Shown piece after piece: positions 42,222 through 52,800 of a DNA stretch of 64,000 nucleotides (positions within the stretch are counted from its first letter, which is position 1; each line of letters begins with the position of its first letter). The stretch is from Algibacter marinivivus (GTDB lineage Bacteria; Bacteroidota; Bacteroidia; Flavobacteriales; Flavobacteriaceae). The stretch spans positions 1-64,000 of the forward strand of contig NZ_QFRI01000001.1 in assembly GCF_003143755.1 (NCBI RefSeq), read 5' to 3'. The notes under the pieces were generated by a model. It was not told the origin of the DNA. It saw only the letters and a list, made by a program, of their open reading frames with translations, and did not search any database. The position numbers and the translations under genes are program-made.

Positions 42222-44675
42222 TTGAAATTTTATTTGAGACTTAGTATAGTCAGTTTTTTTTTACTGTTTACCTCTCATATTCTAAGTCAGTCTCCTAATG
42301 ACTGTGGTAATGCTATAATCACATGTGGAAATTCTGATATTAATTTAAATGTAAATGGTGGTGGTGCATTAGAAGAAGTATTTGAAACAAGTGATTGTGG
42401 TAGTAGTGAAAACAATAGTGTATGGTTACAAGTAACTCTTGTAACAAGTGGTACTCTAGGGTTTACTTTAACCCCGAATAGTACTGCTATTACAGAAGAT
42501 TATGATTTTTTTGTTTATGGTCCTAATGTTACATGTGGTAACATTGGAAGAGCAATTAGATGCTCAACTACCCACCCACCAAGTGCCGGTTTAAGTTATA
42601 ATTCAACTGGAATGAGGGACACTGAAACAGACCCTTCAGAAGGTCCCGGTCCCGATGGTAATAGCTTTGTAAGATCGTTAAATGTAAATGCTGGTGAAAC
42701 CTATTTTATAGTAATAGACAGACCTGAAGGTAATAGTTCTTTCAATTTAGAATGGACGGGTACAGCTACCTTTTCAGAGCCTCCAACTAATGAGGCTAGC
42801 ACTAATGGAACTGCATTAGATTTTGAAAGGTGCGATGATATTACACCTTTTTCAGATGGTTTTACAGAATTTAATTTATCAGACAATAATGCTCCTATAA
42901 TGGGTACACAAACTGACGTTACAATAACATATCATGCTTCTGCAAGTGATGCTAATATTGGTATTAATCCTTTATCTAGTCCTTACAGAAATATCACAAA
43001 CCCCCAAACCATTTACACTAGAATAACAAATAACACAACCGAATGCTTTGAGTTAACAGATTTTCAATTGAACGTTAATCTTGGTCCAAGTTTTATAGCT
43101 CCTACAGACTTTATTTTGTGTGATAATTTAGATGATGGTAATGATAAAAATGGTCGTGTTATTTTTGATTTATCATCTAAAAACAGTGAAATATTAGTAG
43201 GGCAAAATCTTAGTGATTTTAATGTGTTTTATTACACATCAAGAGCTAATGCAGAAAGCCGTACTGGAGCACTTTCAAATTCGTATTATAACAACACCGT
43301 TTTTAATGAAACTATTTTTGTTAGAATTGAAGATGCAACAAATCAAAATTGTAGAAGTTTTACTGAACTAAATTTAAGAGTAAATGAAGCACCTAATTCA
43401 TTTAATTCACTATTAATACAATGTGATGAAGATGGTTTAGCTGATGGATTAACTACTTTTAACCTTAATGAAGCTAATGATGAATTAACAGGTGGTATTA
43501 CAGATAGGTCTACTAAATTCTATACTGATACAACTAGAACTAATGAAATTAACGGTGACTCATTTAATAATACTGTAAACCCTCAAATTATATATGTTGA
43601 AGTAATCAATGATTTAACAGGTTGTATAAGCAACTCCGAATTAACACTAGATGTTACAGCAACCGACTCCAACAATGCATTTTTATCCATATGTGATGAT
43701 GATGGTAATGAAGATGGATTACACATTTTTGATTTAAACACTGCCAACAATACTATTCTTAATGGTTTACCATCTGGTTTAGACATTGTTTATTTTGAAT
43801 CTTTTAATGATGCTATTTTAGAACAAAACCCATTAAATACGGTATACACTAATACAAACCCATATTCTCAAACAATTTATGCTCGGGTTGAAAATGCAAA
43901 CGATTGTTATGGAATTAGTCAAGTTTTTTTAACTGTTTTCCCATTACCAGATATAAAAATTGATGATTTATTTTATTATTGTTTAAATGACTTCCCTGTG
44001 ATAATAACCATTGATGCTGCTGTAAGTGGCAATCCTAATGATTATACATACAATTGGTCAAATGGAGATACCACATACGAAATCCAAATAAATACACCAG
44101 GAGTTTACACTGTTACTGTAACAGATATTAACAACTGCTCAAAAACAAGAACCGTAACTGTAGAACCTTCTAATATTGCTATTTTTGGTATGCCTCCTTT
44201 TGATGTTATTGATGCATCACAAAATAATTCTATCACAGTTTTCGTTACAGGAGAAGGAACTTATCAATATAGTCTAATTGATGAAAATGGAAATACAGTT
44301 TCTGATTATCAAGACAGTAATATTTTTGAAAACATTTTTCCAGGTATATATACAGTTTCAGTTAGAGATATTAAAAATGATTGTGGTGTCATTAATAATG
44401 ATGTGTCTGTTATAGGTTTTCCTAAGTTTTTTACACCAAATAATGATGGGGTTAATGATGTCTGGAAAATATATGGTGTATCCAGTATGTTTCAATCCAA
44501 TACTAAAGTTCAAATTTTTAATAGATTTGGTAAACTTATTAAACAGTTGGACCCAACAGGAGAAGGATGGAATGGACTTTTAAATGGTAGAAAATTGCCT
44601 AGTGACGATTATTGGTTTGCAGTAACATTACAAGATGGTAGAGTGTTCAAAAATCATTTCACCCTTAAAAATTAA
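42222..44675 (+). CDS. T9SS type B cargo protein, TTG start
   Basis: 817 residues, starting at TTG 4 bases after the preceding stop; this start gives a proper signal peptide (MKFYLRLSIVSFFLLFTSHILSQ as locator, cleavage after LSQ). An N-terminal domain with cysteines (NDCGNAIITCGN, SENNSVWLQVTL, ETYFIVIDRP) resembles CUB-like or jelly-roll units of Bacteroidota secreted proteins. Four acidic C-D modules follow (FERCDDITPFSDG, FILCDNLDDG, IQCDEDGLADG, SICDDDGNEDG). The C-terminal 230 residues, including the type B sorting domain (732-817), closely parallel those of the upstream protein, pointing to tandem duplication. Confidence 0.92.
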   Translation: MKFYLRLSIVSFFLLFTSHILSQSPNDCGNAIITCGNSDINLNVNGGGALEEVFETSDCGSSENNSVWLQVTLVTSGTLGFTLTPNSTAITEDYDFFVYGPNVTCGNIGRAIRCSTTHPPSAGLSYNSTGMRDTETDPSEGPGPDGNSFVRSLNVNAGETYFIVIDRPEGNSSFNLEWTGTATFSEPPTNEASTNGTALDFERCDDITPFSDGFTEFNLSDNNAPIMGTQTDVTITYHASASDANIGINPLSSPYRNITNPQTIYTRITNNTTECFELTDFQLNVNLGPSFIAPTDFILCDNLDDGNDKNGRVIFDLSSKNSEILVGQNLSDFNVFYYTSRANAESRTGALSNSYYNNTVFNETIFVRIEDATNQNCRSFTELNLRVNEAPNSFNSLLIQCDEDGLADGLTTFNLNEANDELTGGITDRSTKFYTDTTRTNEINGDSFNNTVNPQIIYVEVINDLTGCISNSELTLDVTATDSNNAFLSICDDDGNEDGLHIFDLNTANNTILNGLPSGLDIVYFESFNDAILEQNPLNTVYTNTNPYSQTIYARVENANDCYGISQVFLTVFPLPDIKIDDLFYYCLNDFPVIITIDAAVSGNPNDYTYNWSNGDTTYEIQINTPGVYTVTVTDINNCSKTRTVTVEPSNIAIFGMPPFDVIDASQNNSITVFVTGEGTYQYSLIDENGNTVSDYQDSNIFENIFPGIYTVSVRDIKNDCGVINNDVSVIGFPKFFTPNNDGVNDVWKIYGVSSMFQSNTKVQIFNRFGKLIKQLDPTGEGWNGLLNGRKLPSDDYWFAVTLQDGRVFKNHFTLKN

Positions 44676-44824
44676 GTATTTATATCAAAAAAACCAATTA
44701 AAATGCATTTTATCCGATTTTTTTTGCGTTTCATCTGAAAAAAGTCTATTTTTCGCCCTTAATTAGCCCCAACTAATTGTAATACTTAACCAAACAAAAA
44801 CGAACTAGAAAACACCTACAGGTT

Positions 44825-47800
44825 ATGAGATTTATTTGTTTCATCTTACTTATACTATTTTTTAATAGTCATTTTGCATTTTCTCAGCAAATATCGGTAG
44901 ATGATTCTGTTGGTTTACAATCACTAATACAAAATAATTTAGTAAATGGTTGTGTTGACATAACTAATATAAGCTCATCTGTAAATGGAACTGCTAGTGG
45001 ACTTTCAAGTTATGCTTACTTCGAAAGATCAGGCTCAAACTTTCCTTTTGAAAATGGTATAATGCTTTCTACAGGAGCTGCTACATCTGGTGGGAATTCT
45101 GCTGTAACACCTACACTTAGTGAAGGCTCTACAACTTGGGGAACAGATCCTGATTTAGAAGCAGCTTTAGGAATTACCAATACAGTAAACGCCACATCTA
45201 TTGAATTTGATTTTGTATCCATTTCAAATCAATTTCAATTTAATTACTTACTAGCTTCTGAAGAATATTTTGGAATAAATCCGTGTCAGTTCTCAGATGG
45301 TTTTGTATTTCTAATTAGAGAAGCAGGTACAGCAAACCCATATCAAAACATAGCGATAATTCCTGGTACAGCTACTCCAGTAAACACAAACACAATACAT
45401 GATGAAATTTTTGGTGTTTGTCCTGCACAGAATGATCAATACTTTGATGGATACAATATTGGAGATACAAATTATAATGGTAGAACAACTGTTTTAACAG
45501 CATCTGGTAGTATTTTACCAAATGTAACTTATCATATTAAATTAATAATTGCTGACCAGACAGATGGTACATTTGACTCTGCCGTTTTTATAGAAGGTGA
45601 TAGTTTTAGAATTTTAGATTTAGGAGATGATATATCAACATGTTCAAGTTCTGCTACTTTGGATGCAGATTTACAAAATCCGCTTGCTTCATATGCTTGG
45701 TATAGAAATGGTAACATAATTACTGGTGCAACAAGTCCAACTTATGTTGCAGTTCAAGATGGTACTTATCGTGTTGAAGTTGGTGTCCCTGTTAATGGAT
45801 CTACTTGTGTAGAAACTGATGAGGTTATTGTGGTTCTAAATACTGAAGAGCCTATGGATCCCGTTACTGATTACCAATTATGTGATGATTCAAGTGGTAA
45901 CGGTATAGAAATTTTTGATCTTTCAAGTAAAGATGCTGAAGTTATTGCTAATGTTCCATTTACAAACTACAACTTTAGCTATCACTTATCAGATAATGAT
46001 GCTAGATTAAATATTAACCCAATACTAGCTCCCATACCAAATAGCATGAATCCGCAACCTATTTTTGTTAGGGTTCAAGATTTAGATAGTAACTGTTTTT
46101 CTTATACTACATTTAATTTAATAGTAAACCCGCTTCCAAATATTGTAACTCCAACAACTTTAGAAGTTTGTGATGGAGATGACACACCAGATGGTTTTGC
46201 TATTATCGATTTAACACAAAAAGATGATGAAATAACATCTGGACAAATCAATTTATTTGTTACATATCACTATAATCCATTAGATGCGAGTACTGGTAAC
46301 AATCCTATACCTTCTCCATACATTAATACGAACACACCTAACGAGCAAGTATATGTTAGAATTGTGGATACAACAACAGGTTGTGAAACTACTACTACTC
46401 TAGATGTAGAGGTAACTGTTAGTCCTGTTGTGAATAGAGACACACAATATCTTGATGCTTGTGATAGAGATTTAGATGGAGATGCTGCCTTTGATTTAAC
46501 TCAAGTAATTGCAGATATCTTAAATGGTTTAACCGGTGTAACTACCACATTTCATAGTACCTTTGACGATGCTGAAATGAATATTAATGTTATAGCTGAT
46601 GAAACTAATTATCAATATACAAATGCCGTTATAGAACCCGGATCTGCTACATTATATCTAAGAATCGAAGACAGTACTACTGGATGTGCAACTATAGTTC
46701 CCTTTGAAATTCATACCAATTTACTATTAACAGGAACAGATACTGGAGATTTTGCGCTCTGTGATACTAACGACGATACTACAGATACTTTAAACTTTGA
46801 TTTAAATACTGTTGAAACATTTATTGCAAATGATTTACCTAATTCTATAACCGTTACTTTTTATGAAACTGAAAATGACAGAGATAATGGTACCAATGCA
46901 TTAGACAAAACTACACCTTACGCAGCTTTAAGTCCACAAGTTCTTTATGTTAGAATTGAAGATGGTGGCTGTGTTGAAAATACACAAATAACATTATTAG
47001 TAAATCCAATATTACTTTTTGCTAACGTTACAATACCATATTGTGATGATGATGATGATGGAATTGCAAGTATAGATTTACAGTCATTAGATAATACAAT
47101 CACTGGAGGAAATACTAATTTCACGGTTACCTATTTTTCCAATAATACGGATGCCCAAAGTAATAATACAGCAAACCAATTACCACCTTTTTATAATAAT
47201 ACAAATTCTACTGAGACTTTATATGCACGTATAGAAAATATAGATTCTGGTTGCTCAACAGTTAATCCTTTTCAAATAGAAGTTTTGACAGCGCCAACTA
47301 CAAATCAACCATCTAATGAAATTGTTTGTGATAATGATCAGGATGGTTTTTCAATAATTAATCTTGAGAATAAGATTGATGAAGCTGTTGCTAGTAGAAC
47401 TGGTTTAAATATTGATGTTTTTACATCTTTTGATGATGCTGATAATAATGTAAACCCTATTCCTGTTGCAGATAGAAGTACTTATAATACTAATACGCAA
47501 ACCATCTTTATTAGAGTTGAAGATGGTGTAAGCGGTACAGGGTGTTATGCAATTACTTCATTTGAAGCCATAATAAACACGCTTCCTGTATTTCCTACAA
47601 TAAGTAATTTTCAAATCTGTGAGGATGATGGTGATAGTTTTGCTGATTTCTTATTAGTTGATAAAGATACTGAAATTCTTGATGGACAAGCTGGTAAAGA
47701 AGTATTTTATTTTGAAGATGCAGCCTTTACAATGCCTATTGATAAAAATAACATCTATCAAAATACAACTAGTCCGCAAACTATTTATGTGAGGGTAGAA

Positions 47801-49732
47801 AACATTTCAGACCCAACATGTTATGGGACAGATTCATTTATATTACAAGTATCTCCAGATCCAATTTATAACCCAGTAATAGATTATTTAATTTGTGATG
47901 ATGCAAGTAACGATGGACTTAATGAATTTAATCTTGATGAAAAAGCTGATGAAATAAGAGCAGGATCGCCCGATATGTTAAATATTTCATTTCATTTATC
48001 TCCTACTGAAGCAGATACAAATTCTAACCCATTACCTTCTAATTATACCAATGTAACTAATCCACAAAGTATATATATAAGAATTGAAAGTGATGATTCG
48101 TTATGTCATATAGTTGAAGAATTAGGTATAAATATTATTGCACCACCTCAAGTTACAGTTGGTACACCAAATATCATAAATTGTGATGAAGACTATGATG
48201 GTGTTACAAGTTTTGATTTAACCTTATATAATATTGATACAGTAAATAGTGATTTTGAAGTTTTAGATAGAGTAAAAAGCAACCTAGAACTAAACTATTT
48301 TGAAAATTTATCAGATATAAATCCAAATGATGGATTAGATAATTCAAATGAAATTACAACACCTACAAGTTTTAATTCTAATGCAAAAACAGTATATATA
48401 AAAATAGCTAATACACTAACTGGTTGTTTTACAGTGATTCCTTTAGAACTTATAATTAATTTACCTCCTGCAACAAATGCTATCGGTACTATTCAAGTTT
48501 GTGAGAATGACACTAATAGTTATGACTTATCACAAGTAAACAGTATGATTGTGGATGATCCTTCATTGGTTAATATCTCTTACCACAATACACAAAGTGA
48601 TGCTGACGATAACCTATCCCCTCTAAACACAACTTTTAACTATACAGCAAATAGTCACACTTTATTCGTTAGAGTATCGGATATAACTACTGGCTGCCAC
48701 ATAGCCCCATCTTTTGTTTTACAAATAAACCAAAACCCTGTAGCCAACACACCACCAGATTTGGTAGATTGTGATAATGATTATGATGGTATTCAAAATT
48801 TTGATTTAACAGCAAATAATAGTATTATTTTAGGAGGCTTAAACCCTTCTAACTATACAATAACATTCTATGAAGATTTAGCAAATGCTGAAAATGAAAT
48901 AAACGCTATTCCAAACACTTTTTCTGCTGTTGATGGTGATACCATATTTGTTAGACTAGAAAATAATAGTACTGGATGTTTTAACACAACACAATTTAGT
49001 ATTCGTATTAACCCTTTACCAATTATTCCTATAAACGATATAGTACCTCTTTGTAACAATGATCCTGTTTTAATTAGTGCTGATACAGGTATAGCTGGCG
49101 ATACTTATCTATGGTCTACTGGTGAGACTACTAATGAAATTATAGTTTCTCCTGCAAATGCTGGTAGTTATTCTGTAACTGTAACTAGACCAAATATCAT
49201 AGGAAATGATTGTTCTTATACGCATACCTTTGATGTTATACCATCTGATGAAGCTGAAATTATAATTACACCAACTGTTGATTTTGCTGACCCTAATAGA
49301 ATAACTGTAGAGATAAACAATTCTAGAATTGGAGATTATGTTTTTATCCTTGATGGTGGAGAACCACAAACATCAAATATATTTGAAGACGTCTCTTTTG
49401 GTGCTCATATTGTTACCGTTAGAGATTTAAATGGTTGTATGGATGTTTCTCAAGACGTTTTTGTTTTTGATATTCCAAAATTTGTAACACCTAATAATGA
49501 TAATGCTTATGATACATGGCATATAGTAGGCGCAAATCAATTACCAGGAACCATCGTTTACATTTACAATAGACATGGGAAATTAATAAAAACACTTCCA
49601 CATTTTTCTCAAGGATGGGATGGTACTTATAACGGTGAGAATATGCCATCTGATGACTACTGGTTTTCTGCTGATATTGTTCAAAATGGCGAATCATTCA
49701 ATATTAGAGGCCATTTTGCTTTAAAAAGATAA
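44825..49732 (+). CDS. Giant T9SS type B protein with 11 acidic modules
   Basis: 1635 residues. Signal peptide about 1-20 (FILLILFFNSHFAFS). Residues 22-265 match the choice-of-anchor L type domain (NGIMLSTGAA, FQFNYLLASEEYFG, DGFVFLI, DQTDGTFDSAVFIEG). An Ig-like unit follows (about 268-340), then eleven tandem modules of about 95 residues (350-1398), each opening with a Cys-Asp acidic loop (e.g. IPYCDDDDDGIASIDL) and containing an IYVRI-type strand and a second Cys. A PKD-like unit and the type B sorting domain (about 1549-1635) end it. The sorting domain reads NNDNAYDTW rather than NNDGVNDTW. Probably a long surface fibre or adhesin. Confidence 0.92.
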   Translation: MRFICFILLILFFNSHFAFSQQISVDDSVGLQSLIQNNLVNGCVDITNISSSVNGTASGLSSYAYFERSGSNFPFENGIMLSTGAATSGGNSAVTPTLSEGSTTWGTDPDLEAALGITNTVNATSIEFDFVSISNQFQFNYLLASEEYFGINPCQFSDGFVFLIREAGTANPYQNIAIIPGTATPVNTNTIHDEIFGVCPAQNDQYFDGYNIGDTNYNGRTTVLTASGSILPNVTYHIKLIIADQTDGTFDSAVFIEGDSFRILDLGDDISTCSSSATLDADLQNPLASYAWYRNGNIITGATSPTYVAVQDGTYRVEVGVPVNGSTCVETDEVIVVLNTEEPMDPVTDYQLCDDSSGNGIEIFDLSSKDAEVIANVPFTNYNFSYHLSDNDARLNINPILAPIPNSMNPQPIFVRVQDLDSNCFSYTTFNLIVNPLPNIVTPTTLEVCDGDDTPDGFAIIDLTQKDDEITSGQINLFVTYHYNPLDASTGNNPIPSPYINTNTPNEQVYVRIVDTTTGCETTTTLDVEVTVSPVVNRDTQYLDACDRDLDGDAAFDLTQVIADILNGLTGVTTTFHSTFDDAEMNINVIADETNYQYTNAVIEPGSATLYLRIEDSTTGCATIVPFEIHTNLLLTGTDTGDFALCDTNDDTTDTLNFDLNTVETFIANDLPNSITVTFYETENDRDNGTNALDKTTPYAALSPQVLYVRIEDGGCVENTQITLLVNPILLFANVTIPYCDDDDDGIASIDLQSLDNTITGGNTNFTVTYFSNNTDAQSNNTANQLPPFYNNTNSTETLYARIENIDSGCSTVNPFQIEVLTAPTTNQPSNEIVCDNDQDGFSIINLENKIDEAVASRTGLNIDVFTSFDDADNNVNPIPVADRSTYNTNTQTIFIRVEDGVSGTGCYAITSFEAIINTLPVFPTISNFQICEDDGDSFADFLLVDKDTEILDGQAGKEVFYFEDAAFTMPIDKNNIYQNTTSPQTIYVRVENISDPTCYGTDSFILQVSPDPIYNPVIDYLICDDASNDGLNEFNLDEKADEIRAGSPDMLNISFHLSPTEADTNSNPLPSNYTNVTNPQSIYIRIESDDSLCHIVEELGINIIAPPQVTVGTPNIINCDEDYDGVTSFDLTLYNIDTVNSDFEVLDRVKSNLELNYFENLSDINPNDGLDNSNEITTPTSFNSNAKTVYIKIANTLTGCFTVIPLELIINLPPATNAIGTIQVCENDTNSYDLSQVNSMIVDDPSLVNISYHNTQSDADDNLSPLNTTFNYTANSHTLFVRVSDITTGCHIAPSFVLQINQNPVANTPPDLVDCDNDYDGIQNFDLTANNSIILGGLNPSNYTITFYEDLANAENEINAIPNTFSAVDGDTIFVRLENNSTGCFNTTQFSIRINPLPIIPINDIVPLCNNDPVLISADTGIAGDTYLWSTGETTNEIIVSPANAGSYSVTVTRPNIIGNDCSYTHTFDVIPSDEAEIIITPTVDFADPNRITVEINNSRIGDYVFILDGGEPQTSNIFEDVSFGAHIVTVRDLNGCMDVSQDVFVFDIPKFVTPNNDNAYDTWHIVGANQLPGTIVYIYNRHGKLIKTLPHFSQGWDGTYNGENMPSDDYWFSADIVQNGESFNIRGHFALKR
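45875..49030 (+). repeat. Eleven tandem CDxxDG modules within the giant protein
   Basis: Protein-level tandem repeat of about 285 bases per unit. Starts are marked by QLCDDSSGNG, EVCDGDDTPDG, DACDRDLDG, ALCDTNDD, PYCDDDDDG, IVCDNDQDG, QICEDDGD, LICDDASNDG, INCDEDYDG, QVCENDTN and VDCDNDYDG. DNA identity between units is low, so they are old or fast-evolving. Confidence 0.8.
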
Positions 49733-49871
49733 ACTTTCATTACAAAAACAAAAAAACTCTTCGCATTTTAACCTATGAAATTAAACCTTCAAAGGTTTTA
49801 TAAGTCCAATAATATTAAATGTTATATTTTAGTTTTCTAAACATTTTTAAATTATTACTTATTTAAAAAAA

Positions 49872-52800
49872 ATGCCTAAGAATCGACTTTTACAAAGTTT
49901 TATATTTATAATAATTATCCTTTTAAGCTTTAAAGGCTTTTCTCAATTAAGCAAAAAGCACTACATCCCACCTTTAACTTATGCAGATGAAATCAGCTCA
50001 ACCCCTCAAGATCAATATATTTACTTATCTACACCTAGGAATGTAGACGTACCCTATACTATAAAGCCGATGGGGCAACCCGCAAGTAATTATATTACTG
50101 GTGTAGTTAGTAATAATAATCCTCAAGAAATTTTTATAGATTCTGGTGCTTCACAATTATTCATGCCTCCAGATATAACTAGTCGAGTTACTACCGACAG
50201 AGGTTATATAATTGAAGCGGATGATGTTATATATGTTTCTGTAAGGGTTAATGCAGGATTCCAAGCTGGTGCTATTGTTAGTAAAGGTGTTTCAGCCTTA
50301 GATACTAGTTTTAGAATTGGAACATATCCTAATGAAAACCCTCAAAACAATTACCTGAACTTTGTATCGGTAATGGCTACAGAGAATAATACACAAGTAG
50401 AATTTAGTGACTTACCTAATGGTTTAATAATACAAGGCTATACTGGTACTACCCCAGTAAATACAGTTTTAGACGAAGGGGAAAGCTATACTTTAGCGAT
50501 AAATAGTTTAGATACCAGTATCAATAGAGATGGGCTAATTGGCTGCTTGGTTACCTCTGATAAGCCTGTAGTTGTAAATTGTGGGTCGGCCAATGGAAGT
50601 TTTGGTAATGGAGGCGCTAGAGATTATGGTATAGATCAAATTGTTGGTGCCAGTAAAATAGGAACAGAGTATATTTTTGTTCGAGGTGATGGAACAGATG
50701 CATGGGAAAACATCCTCCTAGTTGCCAACAGTGATAATACTTCTATATTCGTAAACGGAAATAATACCCCAATAGCTACAATTAATACAGGAGATTACTA
50801 TATAATTGAAGGTGACAGTTTTTCCAACATGGGCAATATGTTTGTGCAAACTTCGCAACCTGTTTTTGCATACCAAGGCGTTGGAGGATTAAGCAATAAT
50901 GGAAGCCCTTCTGAAGCTAATCAAGGCATGTTTTTTGTACCTCCCCTTAGTTGTGAAACTCGAGGGAATCTTGATAATATTGCAAATATTAATCAAATAG
51001 GCGGTCAGCCATATGAAGGTGGAATTACCATAGTTACTACAATCACAGCTAATATTACAATAAGATCTTCTATAGATGGAAATATAAATCCAGGGACTGC
51101 AAATGTTGTAACTGGAAACACCAATTATATAACTTATAAAATAAAAGGTATTCGAGGTAATATTACTGTAGAAAGTGATGATGAACTTTATTGTGCTTAC
51201 TTTAATTATAGTGGTGCAGCAACCTCAGGTAGTTTTTACTCTGGTTTTCCATCCCCACCAGAAATAAATTTTGATGCACAATTTGCCACTCTTGGAAACT
51301 GCATTCCAAACATAACTTTGGAAGCAGCTAATACTGAAAATTTCGATAGCTTTAAATGGTTATTTGATGATGGTTCTGGTTTTGTGGATTTAATGATTCC
51401 AACTCCTCAAATCATGCCCTCTCAACCAGGAAAATACAAGTTAATTGGTATTATTACTTGTACAGGAGAAGAACTTGAATCTATCGAAATCCCTATTAGT
51501 ATATGTCCAGATGATAGAGATAATGATGGTATTATTGACAATATAGATGTTGATAATGATAATGACGGAATATTAAATTGTGAAGAATCTAGAGGAAATG
51601 CTGTATTAAACACCAGTAACCTTAATATACCTGAATTAATTTTTCAAGATAATACTAGAGATAATTCTATTGCTATTGGTAACTATACACAAGCAAATGA
51701 TTCTGGAAACACAAATGCATTTAGCGGAAATAGTTCTGGCGGGTTTACAAGCATTTTAGGAAATGCTTCAAACGCTGAAAACAACTATAGTATATCATTT
51801 ACAGAACCTGTCAATATTAAATTTGAAGAAACTATTTCATTACCCAATACTAATATACAAGATGAATATTTTATAGCTAGAATTCTACCTATTAATAAAA
51901 ATATTACTTTAGTAGATCCAGATGATCATTTATTAGTTGACAGTAATTTTGATGGTATTTTTGAAACTGGTGTTACACAAATTTCAGGGTCTGAAATTCG
52001 CTTTAAAATTAACCCTACACCCAACGGAACAACACCATATCAGTTTTTAGGAAATCAAATAGATGGATTTACATTTATTCATAAACTTGAAAATGGTTCA
52101 GTGTCCTCAATTTTCACTGGAGGTCTTTCACTTACCTGCTTTAAAAAAGATAGCGACTTAGATGGTATTAAAGATGCTTTCGATTTAGACAGTGATAACG
52201 ATGGTATTCCTGATATCATAGAAAATCAAGGAACATTAATTACACTTTCTGGAGTTGATGCAGATTTAAATGGTTTAGATGATGTTTTTGATATTACTCT
52301 ATTACCAATTGATACTGATAACGATACAGTTTTAGATTTTTATGATCTAGATAGTGATAATGATGGAATTTATGATTTAATTGAAACTGGACAACTTGGG
52401 ACTTTATCTGATACCGATTTAAACGGTATAGAAGATGGACCAACTTATGGTATTAATGGGTGGGCAGATGCTGCTGAGACCTCACCAGATAGTGATGTAA
52501 TTGGATATACGTTAAATGACTTAGATAACGACACTATTTTTACCTATTTAGATTCTGATAGTGATGGCGATGGATGTAATGATGTTATTGAGGCTGGCTT
52601 TTCTGATGGGAATTCTGATAATTATTTAGGAGATAATGTCCCAACAACTAGTGTATCTGGTTTGGTAAACAATGCTTCAGACGGTTATACTCTACCAAGT
52701 AATAATTACTTAAATTTCTCGCCACTCTCAATAACAACACAACCTATAGATACTGAAATATGTGAAGCAGCTAATAGTTCAATGTCTGTTGTTTCTGCAG

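Noticed and set aside
44676-44824. Terminator or small RNA between the second and third T9SS genes
   Set aside because: AT-rich spacer without a convincing hairpin plus T-run.
45875-49030. CRISPR array or DNA satellite
   Set aside because: The periodicity is in protein sequence at about 285 bases with low DNA identity; there are no short identical repeats with unique spacers.
49780-49802. Hairpin AAACCT/AGGTTT before the fourth T9SS gene as a terminator
   Set aside because: Only a 6-bp AT-rich stem with no T-run after it.
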